Assembly: GCA_902802825.1 (NCBI GenBank)
Contig: CADCNV010000007.1
Span: forward strand, 1-47,471
DNA length: 47,471 bases
Direction: 5' to 3'
Source of the DNA: an uncultured bacterium
GTDB taxonomy: Bacteria; Cyanobacteriota; Vampirovibrionia; Gastranaerophilales; Gastranaerophilaceae
This document shows positions 6,606-15,404 of this stretch, one piece after another. Position 1 is the stretch's first letter. Each line of letters begins with the position of its first letter. Below the pieces are notes generated by a model that searched no databases, had not been told where the DNA came from, and saw only the letters and a program-made list of their open reading frames with translations. Position numbers and translations under genes: made by a program.

Positions 6606-8588
6606 CTATACTTTAGTCGTCAAAGACGGTGCAATTGCAATAAATGCTCTGACCAGATCAGAATCCCACTGAACCCCTGCACCTTCCTGTAAAATTGCGC
6701 ATGCCTTTTCTATCGGCATGCCTTTTCTGTAAGGCCTGTCGCTGACAAGTGCGTGGTAAGCATCTGCAACGGATACAATACGGGCTTCAAGCGGAATATC
6801 TTCCCCTTTAAGATTGTCAGGATAACCGCTTCCGTCCAATCTTTCATGGTGATGTTTTACAATAGGTATAAATTCTCTTAAAGCTTCATTAGGAGCAAGA
6901 ACTTTTTCTGCACCAATTGTCGGGTGCTGCTTCATAATTTCCCATTCATCATCATTCAGCTTGCCCGGTTTTTTAAGAACATTTTCAGGGATGCCGATTT
7001 TTCCGATATCGTGAAGCATAGCACCAATTTTAATTCTTTCAACTTCCGCTTCAGGCAAATGAACGGCTCTTGCAAGGGCTTCCGAGTATCTTGAAACACT
7101 TGTTGAATGACCTTTTGTATAAGGGTCTTTTGCATCGATTGCACCTGCAAGTGATGTAACCATTTCCATCAGGTTATTGTGGTTGAGAATATCAACATTA
7201 TTTATCTTTTTAACAAGTTCGTCTTCAAAATTAATACCGTTTTCAAAATGACGTTTTGCAAGAATTTCAGCAAATGAATTTACTGCAACATCATCCCAGA
7301 AATTGAAATCTTCCGTACTGATAATCGCAGACATTCCTTCTTTGTAACCTTTTGCCTGTGAAATGTACATTGCCTGTTCTGCTAACAGTAATAATTTTTC
7401 CTGATCCTGTGCGCAATCAGGGTATGTTGCAACCCCGACAGATACTTTTACCGGTCCGACATCATCAACAAAACAACAAGACAAACAATAAGTAATATAT
7501 TCTGCCATGTATTTTGCATTTTTCGTATCTGTTTCAGGCATAATGACGGCAATTTCATCTCCGCCGTATCTGCCTGCGGAATCCGTATTTTTAATATTCT
7601 GTTTAACTTTATCAGCAATAATTTTAATAACTTCGTCCCCTTTGGCATGACCGAGTTCTCTGTTAATTTTTGTTATGTTATTAACGTCAAACATAATGAC
7701 AGATAATGGGGTTTTGTTATCATTTGCCTTTGCAATTTCTTTTGCCAAAATTTCCTGAAAGCCCCTGTGAGTGTATAAAGAAGTCAGAGTGTCAGTGTTG
7801 GCAAATTTATTTGTTTGTTCTAAAAGCTGAATATTGTGAATATACATTCCCATATAGTTTGCGAGGAATGTTGAAAGATTAATATTCAATCTCGAAATGC
7901 TCTTACCGACAAGCATTACACCGACACATTTATCAACAGACATCATCGGAATAATAACTGAGCCGGTTTTGCTTAGGTAAGGAATATTTATATAATCAAT
8001 GTTATCCTGATCAATTATTGATTTTGAATTGAAACATTGTACAATCGGATTTGTATCATCTGATAAAAATACCTTTGAATTATAAGAATTTCCTGCTTTT
8101 GAGTAAAGCCGAATATTGAGGCATTTTGATTTTTCATGCAGCAACCCGAACCCGATAAAATTCCATTTTTGTTTTTTGACAAAAATGTCGTTTAAACGGG
8201 AGAAAAGGTTTATCAAGCTTGAATTATGCGTAAATGCATCTGAAATATTTTTCATAATTTCCGCATAATTAACCGCAACGGGCGCCGATGTTTGCTCTTC
8301 AGGATAAGGAATGAACGGATGTGCTTTTGTTTTGTCAAGATTGAAAGTATTAATTGTTTCAACAATACTGCTAAAGCTCTGATTCTCTCCGTACGGATTT
8401 CTTTTTACAGGTTTTTGGATTTCAACAGGAGTTGAAGTTTCCGTACGATAAGGATTATTCTTATTACCGGAAACATTTGGCAAAGCTTCTTCAATCCTGT
8501 CGATAATGTTTTCGATAGGATTTGAACTCAAACTTTTTTTTACAGACTGAGCTTTATCTGTTTCAGTTTTTTTGTTTGTCTTTTCCAA
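6606..8588 (-). CDS. GAF-GGDEF-HD-GYP cyclic-di-GMP turnover protein
   Basis: A soluble 660-aa signalling protein joining a diguanylate cyclase domain and an HD-GYP phosphodiesterase domain. An unstructured N-terminus (1-110) is followed by a GAF-like sensor (about 115-255). The GGDEF domain (about 265-420) has the signature YGGDEIAVI. The inhibitory RxxD site is changed to KNTD, so classic product inhibition may be lost. The HD-GYP domain (about 470-650) has intact HDIGKIGIPE, the HHHERLDGSGYP block and RPYRKGM, so phosphodiesterase activity is plausible. The start is TTG at 8588: an in-frame stop lies just upstream, AGG sits about 10 nt before it, and the next in-frame Met is far inside. 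No membrane segment is present. Confidence 0.9.
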   Translation of the reverse strand: MEKTNKKTETDKAQSVKKSLSSNPIENIIDRIEEALPNVSGNKNNPYRTETSTPVEIQKPVKRNPYGENQSFSSIVETINTFNLDKTKAHPFIPYPEEQTSAPVAVNYAEIMKNISDAFTHNSSLINLFSRLNDIFVKKQKWNFIGFGLLHEKSKCLNIRLYSKAGNSYNSKVFLSDDTNPIVQCFNSKSIIDQDNIDYINIPYLSKTGSVIIPMMSVDKCVGVMLVGKSISRLNINLSTFLANYMGMYIHNIQLLEQTNKFANTDTLTSLYTHRGFQEILAKEIAKANDNKTPLSVIMFDVNNITKINRELGHAKGDEVIKIIADKVKQNIKNTDSAGRYGGDEIAVIMPETDTKNAKYMAEYITYCLSCCFVDDVGPVKVSVGVATYPDCAQDQEKLLLLAEQAMYISQAKGYKEGMSAIISTEDFNFWDDVAVNSFAEILAKRHFENGINFEDELVKKINNVDILNHNNLMEMVTSLAGAIDAKDPYTKGHSTSVSRYSEALARAVHLPEAEVERIKIGAMLHDIGKIGIPENVLKKPGKLNDDEWEIMKQHPTIGAEKVLAPNEALREFIPIVKHHHERLDGSGYPDNLKGEDIPLEARIVSVADAYHALVSDRPYRKGMPIEKACAILQEGAGVQWDSDLVRAFIAIAPSLTTKV

Positions 8589-8967
8589 AATTTAACTACC
8601 TGTTTTTTTTCATTAAGTTGTGTAATAAAAATTTTTTGACAAATTTCAAGAAATTATTTACATTACTTAAATAATTCTACCCTATTTCAGATACGATGTA
8701 ATACTCCAAACAGATGGATTATACCGGAATTTCCTTGTACTTTTGCCCTAAATACTCATAAATTCATTACTACATTTATAGTATAAAGCATGTTTTGTGC
8801 TTTTCCAACAAAAGTTTAAGAATTGTAAAAGAGCAAAGTCTAAAAATAATAAATTTTAAAATTCTAAAAGCATATACAAGCAGGAATAAGTGTACTTTTT
8901 GCACTTTATGCTAAAACCTTCGGCTAGTCTATATTTCCAATTTCTTAACAAAAGTTCATAAGGGGTA

Positions 8968-8996
8968 TTGACAAAATAATTATTATGATTTATAGT
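8968..8996 (+). promoter_or_regulatory. Near-consensus sigma70 promoter
   Basis: TTGACA at 8968-8973, a 17-nt spacer and TATAGT at 8991-8996. AAGTGT/ACACTT inverted arms (9011-9029) lie in the predicted leader and could be an operator or hairpin. The rest of the gene-free stretch 8589-9049 is AT-rich; I see no gene in it. Confidence 0.75.
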
Positions 8997-9049
8997 ATTT
9001 GTGTCAAATGAAGTGTTGAATTTACACTTAATCCCGAAAGGAGGACAAG

Positions 9050-9328
9050 ATGATTACAATAAATCCTATAAAATTAACAACAATAAAGCCGATTACATTC
9101 GGTGACAATAATAATAGTTCAAGAGTAGGTTTGATGAATTTGGACAAAAATTCAAACAACAAAATCAATTTTGAAAAAGACTTATTTATCACTCAACAAG
9201 CTGATTTTGTTCATTCAAACCCGTTAAAAGCGTTAAAATACAGTTTTGTTAAGGCTTATAATATACTTGCAACCCCAAAAAGAAATACTGAAGATACAAA
9301 CTATATCCATATACCATATATGGCATAA
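9050..9328 (+). CDS. Small FG-motif protein (92 aa)
   Basis: I do not recognise a domain. The ORF is convincing because of a near-consensus promoter at 8968, a strong AAAGGAGG ribosome binding site 6-7 nt before the ATG and a terminator at 9405. The protein starts MITINPIKLTTIKPITFGDNN, sharing the style of short N-terminus ending in Phe-Gly with the proteins at 3728 and 36402. The rest is Asn/Lys-rich without signal peptide or membrane segment. The regulation signals suggest high expression, unusual for an uncharacterised 92-aa protein. Confidence 0.65.
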   Translation: MITINPIKLTTIKPITFGDNNNSSRVGLMNLDKNSNNKINFEKDLFITQQADFVHSNPLKALKYSFVKAYNILATPKRNTEDTNYIHIPYMA

Positions 9329-9404
9329 TGAATATAATTTAACTCCTATATTTACCCCTATAAACCCCATAAATACAGTCGAAAGACTGATTACCCCAAA
9401 AAAG

Positions 9405-9439
9405 AAACTCAAGCAATTTACCCCAAACTGCTCGAGTTT
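9405..9439 (+). terminator. Intrinsic terminator after the small FG protein
   Basis: AAACTCAAGCA pairs with TGCTCGAGTTT with one mismatch and is followed by a T-rich tail (TTTTTATTTTTTT). Confidence 0.75.
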
Positions 9440-9461
9440 TTATTTTTTTATATGATTATAA

Positions 9462-10496
9462 TTATACAATTTGTTTAATCCAGCCCTGCGGAGCTTCGAT
9501 TTTACCATATTGAATACCTGTGAGGGTATCATATAGTTTTTTGGTAATTTCACCCGGAGCATCCATGCCTGACGGGAAGTTTATTGATTTTCCGTGATCA
9601 TCAATTTTGCCGACAGGTGAAATGACAGCTGCAGTACCGCAAAGACCACATTCTGCAAAATCTTTCAATTCATCAAGATAAACTTCTCTTTCTTCAACTT
9701 CAAGTCCCAAGTAGTGCTGTGCAACGTACATCAGAGAACGTCTTGTAATTGACGGTAATATACTTGATGATTTTGGTGTAACTACTTTGCCGTCTTTTGT
9801 GACAAATAAGAAGTTTGCTCCGCCTGTTTCTTCAACTTTCGTGCGGGTTTGCGGGTCAAGATATAAATTTTCCGCATAGCCCTCTTTGTGTGCTGTAACT
9901 CCTGCGTGTAAACTCATTGCGTAGTTTAATCCGGCTTTAACATGACCGGTGCCGTTTGGTGCTGCTCTGTCAAAATCGCTGACTTTTAATGTAATAGGTT
10001 TAGAACCGCCTTTAAAATAAGGCCCGACAGGAGATACAAATATTCTGAACATAAAATCCTGTGCCGGCTTTACACCCATGACAGGAGAATAACCAAATAA
10101 ATATGGTCTTATATATAAGCTTGCACCTGTTCCATAAGGAGGTACAAATTTTAAATTTGCTTTTACAACTTTTTCAACTGCTTCAACGAATTTATCTTCG
10201 GGGTATGGCTGCATTTCTAATCTTAAAGCAGTATCATGCATTCTTTTGGCGTTCAAATCCGGTCTGAAAATAACAATATGTCCATCAACCGTTTCGTATG
10301 CTTTCATTCCTTCAAAACAAGTTTGTGCATACTGTAAAACGCAAGCACATTCGTTCATGGTAATATTTTCATCATCTGTAAGCTGACCTTCATCCCATTT
10401 TCCGTCTTTAAACATTGAAACAAATCTTTTGTCTGTTTTGTAATATCCAAAACCTAAATTAGCCCAGTCTATATTTGCTTTTTCCATAGTTTGCAT
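9462..10496 (-). CDS. ilvE: Branched-chain amino acid aminotransferase
   Basis: A PLP enzyme of fold type IV that interconverts Leu/Ile/Val and their 2-oxo acids with glutamate, the last step of branched-chain amino acid synthesis. At 344 aa it is of the longer BCAT type found in many bacteria and eukaryotes. Visible signatures are CFEGMKAYE (about 60-68), the PLP Lys in GHVKAGLNYAMS (K187), and the PLP-phosphate region EETGGANFLFV followed by SSSILPSITRRS. GGAGGG lies 7 nt before the ATG at 10496, so I keep the first Met. It is monocistronic and divergent from fabG. Confidence 0.95.
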   Translation of the reverse strand: MQTMEKANIDWANLGFGYYKTDKRFVSMFKDGKWDEGQLTDDENITMNECACVLQYAQTCFEGMKAYETVDGHIVIFRPDLNAKRMHDTALRLEMQPYPEDKFVEAVEKVVKANLKFVPPYGTGASLYIRPYLFGYSPVMGVKPAQDFMFRIFVSPVGPYFKGGSKPITLKVSDFDRAAPNGTGHVKAGLNYAMSLHAGVTAHKEGYAENLYLDPQTRTKVEETGGANFLFVTKDGKVVTPKSSSILPSITRRSLMYVAQHYLGLEVEEREVYLDELKDFAECGLCGTAAVISPVGKIDDHGKSINFPSGMDAPGEITKKLYDTLTGIQYGKIEAPQGWIKQIV

Positions 10497-10572
10497 AAAA
10501 TATCCCTCCTGATAAGTTTAGTATAACATAAAAAAAGATAACAAGGCACTGATTCAGCAGGGTAATAAGTTC

Positions 10573-10599
10573 TTTACAATATTATGTTTATGTTATAAT
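10573..10599 (+). promoter_or_regulatory. Predicted promoter of fabG
   Basis: An extended -10 TGTTATAAT (TATAAT at 10594-10599) with an upstream TTTACA at 10573-10578. The 15-nt spacer is short, so the extended -10 may carry most of the strength. Confidence 0.5.
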
Positions 10600-10668
10600 T
10601 TGAAAGTTAAGAAGAGATATGTAGGTTAGCTGTATAAAGCTGACAATAAAATAAGGAGAAAGATTAAA

Positions 10669-11400
10669 ATGACTGAAAGAAAAATTGCTTTAATTACAGG
10701 CGGTTCAAGAGGGATTGGTTTTAGTTGTGCAAAAGAATTAGCACATGCCGGCTGTGACATCATTATCAACGATATTTGTGATGCTGCAACAGCTCAACCG
10801 GCTATTGACGAAATCAAGGCAATCGGTGTTAATGCTTGGTTTTATCAATTTGACGTGTCAAATGATGAACAGGTTAAAGCCGCTGTTGATAAAATGATTG
10901 AAGAACACGGACATATTGATGTTCTTTTGAATAACGCCGGTATTACAAAAGACGGTTTATTCTTGCGTATGGATGCTGAACAATGGGAAAGAGTTATCAA
11001 AATTAACCTTGGTTCAGCTTATTATGTAACTCATGCAGTTATCAAATATATGATGAAGGCAAGACAGGGTTCAATTATCAATATGTCATCAATCGTTGGT
11101 GTTCATGGTAATGCTGGTCAGGCAAATTATTCTGCTTCAAAAGCCGGTTTAATTGGTTTGACAAAAACTCTTGCAAAAGAATTTGGTTCAAGAAATATCA
11201 GAGTTAACGCTGTATGTCCGGGATTTATTCAAACTGCAATGACTGCAAACTTGGGTAATATCGAAGAATACGCAGCAGCAATCCCGATGAAGAGATTCGG
11301 TACTCCTGAAGATATTGCTAAAGTTGTAAAATTCTTAGCACTTGATACAGATTATGTAACAGGTCAGGCAATCGAAGTTGCAGGCGGTTTGATGCTGTAA
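10669..11400 (+). CDS. fabG: 3-oxoacyl-ACP reductase (SDR family)
   Basis: NADPH-dependent reduction of 3-oxoacyl-ACP in fatty acid elongation. The 243-aa short-chain dehydrogenase has the nucleotide-binding TGGSRGIG (about 9-16), NNAG (about 90), the catalytic Ser in MSSIVG, YxxxK in YSASKAG, and a C-terminus TGQAIEVAGGLML typical of FabG. AAGGAG precedes the ATG. It stands alone rather than in a fab cluster, so another SDR reductase such as acetoacetyl-CoA reductase (PhaB) cannot be fully excluded. The FabG-like VTGQ and VAGG ending favours FabG. A perfect terminator follows at 11463. Confidence 0.88.
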   Translation: MTERKIALITGGSRGIGFSCAKELAHAGCDIIINDICDAATAQPAIDEIKAIGVNAWFYQFDVSNDEQVKAAVDKMIEEHGHIDVLLNNAGITKDGLFLRMDAEQWERVIKINLGSAYYVTHAVIKYMMKARQGSIINMSSIVGVHGNAGQANYSASKAGLIGLTKTLAKEFGSRNIRVNAVCPGFIQTAMTANLGNIEEYAAAIPMKRFGTPEDIAKVVKFLALDTDYVTGQAIEVAGGLML

Positions 11401-11462
11401 GAATAAATCGTGAAGACGATAAGACGTCAGGACGATAAGTTCATTAAATAAATTAAAATTGC

Positions 11463-11496
11463 AAAAACGAGAATTTTTAATATAATTCTCGTTTTT
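11463..11496 (+). terminator. Intrinsic terminator after fabG
   Basis: AAAAACGAGAATT (11463-11475) and AATTCTCGTTTTT (11484-11496) form a perfect 13-bp stem ending in a T run. In the 60 nt before it, GACGATAAG occurs twice as a short direct repeat. Confidence 0.9.
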
Positions 11497-11507
11497 GTTA
11501 TGATATT

Positions 11508-11948
11508 CCCTCCCTTTTGAGGGAGGGTCAGGGTGGGTGCTGTTTATAAATTTTGTGTTATCATACAACCATGAATAAATTAACTCTCAATGCAAGAAAT
11601 TTAAGAAAAAATATGACAACCCAAGAAAGAAAGCTTTGGAACATCATAAAAAATAAACAATTTTACAATTATAAATTTTTGCGTCAATATGTCATAGGCG
11701 GATATATTGTTGATTTTATATGCAGAGAAGAAAAAATTATAGTAGAAATAGATGGCGGACAGCATAACCAAAATGAAAATATTAAATATGATAAAAATAG
11801 AAACAAATATCTTGAAAATTTAGGTTATAAAGTAGTAAGATTTTGGAATAATGAAATTGATGATAATATAGAAGGTGTTTATCGAAAATTGCAAGAAATT
11901 TTTATGATAAAAACGGCACCCACCCTAACCCTCCCTCGTAAGGGAAGG
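11508..11948 (+). mobile_element. DUF559 gene flanked by 38-bp inverted repeats
   Basis: The left arm (11508-11545) and the right arm (11911-11948) are inverted copies identical at about 33 of 38 positions by hand alignment. Each arm contains its own CCCTCCC/GGGAGGG hairpin followed by an AGGGTGGGTGC block. They enclose a single ORF whose C-terminal residues are encoded by the right arm. The arm family has another member at 2964-2981. This is the layout of a minimal mobile or repeat-associated endonuclease unit; movement is inferred, not shown. Confidence 0.5.
11556..11564 (+). promoter_or_regulatory. Extended -10 promoter of the DUF559 gene
   Basis: TGT followed by TATCAT (11559-11564), then 6 nt and the ATG at 11571. 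There is no Shine-Dalgarno sequence, so the mRNA is predicted to be leaderless. Confidence 0.45.
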
Positions 11949-11975
11949 TACGAAAAAACAAGTATTAAAAAATGA
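11571..11975 (+). CDS. DUF559 (Vsr-like) endonuclease domain protein
   Basis: A 134-aa protein of the DUF559 family, predicted to have the restriction-endonuclease-like fold of very-short-patch repair enzymes. The pattern LRKNMTTQERKLW, VDFICREEKIIVEIDGGQH (catalytic-type Asp and EIDGGQH), the YDKNRNKYLENLGYKVVRFW block and a following NEI is characteristic. I start at 11571 rather than the upstream in-frame ATG at 11553 because family members begin near this Met and a -10 box lies 6 nt before it. Residues after about 114 (APTLTLPRKGRYE) are read from the right inverted repeat, so the natural domain probably ends just before. The stop overlaps an ATG of the next frame. Biochemical activity of this family is largely unestablished. 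Confidence 0.85.
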   Translation: MNKLTLNARNLRKNMTTQERKLWNIIKNKQFYNYKFLRQYVIGGYIVDFICREEKIIVEIDGGQHNQNENIKYDKNRNKYLENLGYKVVRFWNNEIDDNIEGVYRKLQEIFMIKTAPTLTLPRKGRYEKTSIKK

Positions 11976-11989
11976 AAAAAGGAATAAGT

Positions 11990-13294
11990 ATGAAAAAGTT
12001 TGGTGTTTTATTATTTATAAGTGTTTTAGGAATTTTTACGATTGTGCAGAACCCTTCGCATGGAATTGTTGTTACTGCTAACAGTGTAAATAACAATACT
12101 GTAAAAACTTATACTGCATCAATGCCTTATGCAAATTATCTGAAATTTTATATTATTGACGCTGAAAGAGTCAAACTTACTTTCAAGCACATGAATGAAG
12201 AAAGTGAGAAAAACTATATTCGCAATCTGACAAAAGAAGAAAAACAAGATTATAAATATGTTAAAAAAATTCAACAGCTAATTGATAAAGGCGCATGGGG
12301 TGAAGTTTTATACAAATATCCGAATTTTTATCCTGCTTTGGTGCAGTATTATAACAATTGCGTAGAAAAAAATCTGTATGAAGAGGCCCTGAGGACTATG
12401 GATAAAATCAGAATGGCTGACCGAAATTATCAGATTTTTTCAAAAAATACGATAAATAATGAACTCGGTACTTTATACATTAAAAATAAACAGTACCAAA
12501 AAGCTTTGGAAGTTTATAAATTATATGAAAATAGTGCGGATGACAGTGTTTATTCTTCTATGGCTCAATGTTATTATGGTTTGGGCGATTATCAAAATGC
12601 TCTGTATTATCTTGGCAAAATTTGCAACAAAAAATATGAAGATAATGAACTTGTTTATACTGTTTACTTAGAAAAAAATGACATAAAAAATGCTCATAAA
12701 GCGGCAATGACGTTAAATAATCAAAAATATAATTTTGAAAATCTTATGCGTATTCAAAAAACATCTCAAAATGACACTGATAAATTGAAATATGCTTATC
12801 AGGCGCGCAATACAACCATGAATGAAGCAGATATCGATATGGTAAATAAGATTATTGCTGACTTGGAACAAAAAAAACTTGATAAACAGCTTTCAACGCT
12901 GAAAATGTTTGTGAAAGCTCCAAATTGGGAATATTTCAGAAATCAATTGCCAGAAAATATTACTGCTGCAGAACTTTGCCAAAAACAGGATGAATTTTTC
13001 AGAACCGCAAATCAGTATTTGATTCGATATGACGGTCAGCAGTTGACTAATGCCTTTTATTCGCTAAATCAGGATTATATGAACTATGTACTTGCAAAAA
13101 AAGAACAATACTACAAAGAAAAACAAGCAGAAGCAGAACAGGCAATGCTTGAAATGCAGGCACAGCAACAGTACATAAACGAACAACTTATTCAGCAGCA
13201 GCGTATGCAAAACTATATTCGTATGCAGCGTATTCAAAATCTAGGGAATCACGCATACTATTCTAATCCTCTGATGTATGATCCGTTTTGGTAG
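11990..13294 (+). CDS. Exported TPR protein
   Basis: A 434-aa protein with an N-terminal signal peptide (MKKFGVLLFISVLGIFTIV then QNPSHG) and a helical repeat region resembling tetratricopeptide repeats at about 120-250 (NELGTLYIKNKQYQKALEVY, YSSMAQCYYGLGDYQNALYY). The C-terminal 100 residues are Gln/Glu/Met-rich and likely coiled coil, ending in aromatic residues. I start at 11990 because AAAAGGA precedes it and the Met at 11972 only adds six residues ahead of the signal peptide. TPR modules usually bind other proteins, so an envelope scaffolding role is plausible; no specific function can be given. Confidence 0.8.
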   Translation: MKKFGVLLFISVLGIFTIVQNPSHGIVVTANSVNNNTVKTYTASMPYANYLKFYIIDAERVKLTFKHMNEESEKNYIRNLTKEEKQDYKYVKKIQQLIDKGAWGEVLYKYPNFYPALVQYYNNCVEKNLYEEALRTMDKIRMADRNYQIFSKNTINNELGTLYIKNKQYQKALEVYKLYENSADDSVYSSMAQCYYGLGDYQNALYYLGKICNKKYEDNELVYTVYLEKNDIKNAHKAAMTLNNQKYNFENLMRIQKTSQNDTDKLKYAYQARNTTMNEADIDMVNKIIADLEQKKLDKQLSTLKMFVKAPNWEYFRNQLPENITAAELCQKQDEFFRTANQYLIRYDGQQLTNAFYSLNQDYMNYVLAKKEQYYKEKQAEAEQAMLEMQAQQQYINEQLIQQQRMQNYIRMQRIQNLGNHAYYSNPLMYDPFW

Positions 13295-13297
13295 AAT

Positions 13298-14269
13298 TTA
13301 AACGGATATTTCATTTTGATTTAAAATGTCTTGTAATGTTTTTGCCGAATCATGAAGTTTTGATATTTCTTCTTCATTCAATTGGATAGGAATATGTGTT
13401 TCTATGCCGTCTTTTCCAACAATAGCAGGCATGGACAATGAAATCCCTTCAATTCCGTATTGTCCGTGCATCATGGAAGAAATAGGTAAAATAGATTTTT
13501 CATCTCTGATAATAGCTTCACATATTCGTTTTACTGCCATTGCAACGCCAAAATATGTTGCTTTTTTCTTTTCAATAATCTCATACGCGCTGTTTTTTAC
13601 ATCGAGAGCAATTTTTTTCATATTTTCTTCGTGGTTGCAGTACCCGCGCATTTCACAAAACTTATGTAACGGGACACCTGATACGTTTGCACTTGACCAT
13701 GCAGCAATCTCACTATCTCCATGTTCTCCTATTATGAAAGCGTGAACGCTTCGTGAATCAACATTTAAATGATTGCCCAATTCGTGTTTTAATCTTGCCG
13801 TATCCAAAACTGTTCCCGAACCTATAACGCGATTTTCAGGCAGTTCTGAGAGTTTTATTGCAACCGTTGTTAAGATATCAACAGGATTTGCAACGATAAG
13901 TAAAATTCCTTTAAAATCGCGTTTTTTAATTTCAGGAATAATCGATTTAAAAATAGAAATATTTTTCTTAACAAGATCAAGTCTTGTTTCTCCCGGTTTT
14001 TGGTTTGCGCCTGCGCTAATAATAATTAGTGATGCATTTTTAATATCATCATAATCTCCTGCATAAATCTTTATCGGTTTCGCAAATGGCACTCCATGAC
14101 TGATATCTAAAGCTTCTCCCTCAGCTTTGGCTTTGTCAGCATCAATGAGAACCATTTCAGAAAATAATCCTGATTGCATAATTGAAAAACAGCATGCTGC
14201 TCCTACAAATCCGCATCCTATCATTACAACTTTTCTGACATTTGTGCAGTTTAAACAATTTTTGTCCAT
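13298..14269 (-). CDS. ldh: L-lactate dehydrogenase
   Basis: Reduces pyruvate to L-lactate with NADH, regenerating NAD in fermentation. The 323-aa protein has the NAD-binding GCGFVGAACCF, the substrate loop AGANQKPGETRLDL whose Gln indicates lactate rather than malate dehydrogenase (which has Arg there), NPVDILT, GSGTVLDTARL and the catalytic His of IGEHGDSE. AAGGA lies before the ATG at 14269. The gene starts 24 nt after the end of the flavodoxin-like gene and is probably the last cistron of the leftward operon beginning at 17117. The 20-residue N-terminal extension contains a CLNC pair, slightly longer than many LDHs. Confidence 0.93.
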   Translation of the reverse strand: MDKNCLNCTNVRKVVMIGCGFVGAACCFSIMQSGLFSEMVLIDADKAKAEGEALDISHGVPFAKPIKIYAGDYDDIKNASLIIISAGANQKPGETRLDLVKKNISIFKSIIPEIKKRDFKGILLIVANPVDILTTVAIKLSELPENRVIGSGTVLDTARLKHELGNHLNVDSRSVHAFIIGEHGDSEIAAWSSANVSGVPLHKFCEMRGYCNHEENMKKIALDVKNSAYEIIEKKKATYFGVAMAVKRICEAIIRDEKSILPISSMMHGQYGIEGISLSMPAIVGKDGIETHIPIQLNEEEISKLHDSAKTLQDILNQNEISV

Positions 14270-14293
14270 AAATAATAATCCTTATATTTAAAT

Positions 14294-14836
14294 TTATATA
14301 TTTTTACCTAAATCGTATGCTTTTTGTAAAAGTTGAGAATTTTGTTTTGCGTCATTTGGTTCTTCTAAACCTCCGCCGTTTAAAAATCCTTTTATACTTG
14401 TTCCCGGCAGGCATGCGCTCCAGCCATTCAAACCGTTGATTACTGTCTGAACAGTATTTTCTGCACCGTCAGCAGATGTTGTAATTACATATACGTCTTT
14501 GAAGTTATATCCTGTAGCGTAAATTGAGTTAGCTCTGTCTATAAGTGTTTTCATCTGTCCTGACATCTCGTAGTAATAAACAGGTGTTGCCCAGACAATG
14601 ACATCTGAATTTTTCATTTTTTCGGTTATTGCATTTGCATCATCGTTAATAACGCAGTGCCCGAGTTTTTGGCATGCCATACAACCCTTGCAGAAGCCGA
14701 TATTCTTATCTTTTAACGATATAAATTCTACCTGATGTCCTGCATCTGTTGCCCCGCGTTCGGTTTCATGTGCAAGAATTTCTGAATTTGCATTGTTTCT
14801 TAAACTTGTAGAAATAATTAAAACTTTTTTAGTCAT
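14294..14836 (-). CDS. Flavodoxin-fold NAD(P)H-dependent oxidoreductase with Cys cluster motif
   Basis: A 180-aa flavodoxin-like protein of the NADPH-dependent FMN reductase family. The FMN phosphate loop is STSLRNNANSE (about 9-19). A Cys motif GFCKGCMACQKLGHC (about 47-61) resembles iron-sulfur flavoproteins, and WATPVYYYEMSGQMK is the typical isoalloxazine-contact segment. It overlaps the upstream acetyltransferase gene by 8 nt, so translation is probably coupled. Substrate unknown; such proteins pass electrons to quinones, azo compounds or small redox proteins. Confidence 0.85.
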   Translation of the reverse strand: MTKKVLIISTSLRNNANSEILAHETERGATDAGHQVEFISLKDKNIGFCKGCMACQKLGHCVINDDANAITEKMKNSDVIVWATPVYYYEMSGQMKTLIDRANSIYATGYNFKDVYVITTSADGAENTVQTVINGLNGWSACLPGTSIKGFLNGGGLEEPNDAKQNSQLLQKAYDLGKNI

Positions 14837-15404
14837 TTTTCACCTTCCTTAGTATTTTTGCAGGTATTCCCGCAACGATTGTATTTTGTGACACGTCATG
14901 TGTCACAAGAGCATTTGCACCTATAATTGCTCCGTCTCCTATGGTTACTCCCGCAAGAATTGTTGCATTAGAGCCAATCCAGACATTATTTCCGATTTTT
15001 ATAGGTTTTGGATAAATATATTGTCTGAATTGCGGGCGTTCATCATGATTCAATGTTGCTATTGTTACATTATGTCCGATAAGCACTCCATCACCGATTG
15101 TAATTCCTCCCTGATCCTGAAATTTGCAGCAGGCATTTATAAATACATTTTTACCAACGGTTATATTTTTTCCGCAATCGGTATAAAACGGCGGAAACAA
15201 ACGAAAGCTTTCATCAACCTGTTTGCCTGTTAATTCAGAAAATAAATCCGCAATTTCTTTGGGAGTATGATATTTGTTATTTATTCCCATTGTAATCTTT
15301 ATGGCTTGCTGACTAAGCTCGTTGAAGATTTTTAGCATATCATCTTCAACAAGTTTACCACTTGCCATATATTCATAAAATTCATCTAAATTAATATTAT
15401 CCAT
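14829..15404 (-). CDS. Hexapeptide-repeat acyltransferase (maltose/galactoside acetyltransferase-like)
   Basis: A 191-aa left-handed beta-helix transferase of the LacA/Maa group, which acetylate sugars or related alcohols with acetyl-CoA. An N-terminal helical region precedes hexapeptide turns from about residue 75 (GITIGDGVLIGHNVTIAT, IGNNVWIGSNATILAGVTIG, GAIIGANALVTHDV). The catalytic His is in LNHDERP (about 116). It overlaps both neighbours by 8 nt and sits between two flavodoxin-like reductases, as in similar gut bacterial operons with small redox enzymes. The physiological acceptor cannot be told from sequence. Confidence 0.88.
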   Translation of the reverse strand: MDNINLDEFYEYMASGKLVEDDMLKIFNELSQQAIKITMGINNKYHTPKEIADLFSELTGKQVDESFRLFPPFYTDCGKNITVGKNVFINACCKFQDQGGITIGDGVLIGHNVTIATLNHDERPQFRQYIYPKPIKIGNNVWIGSNATILAGVTIGDGAIIGANALVTHDVSQNTIVAGIPAKILRKVKND

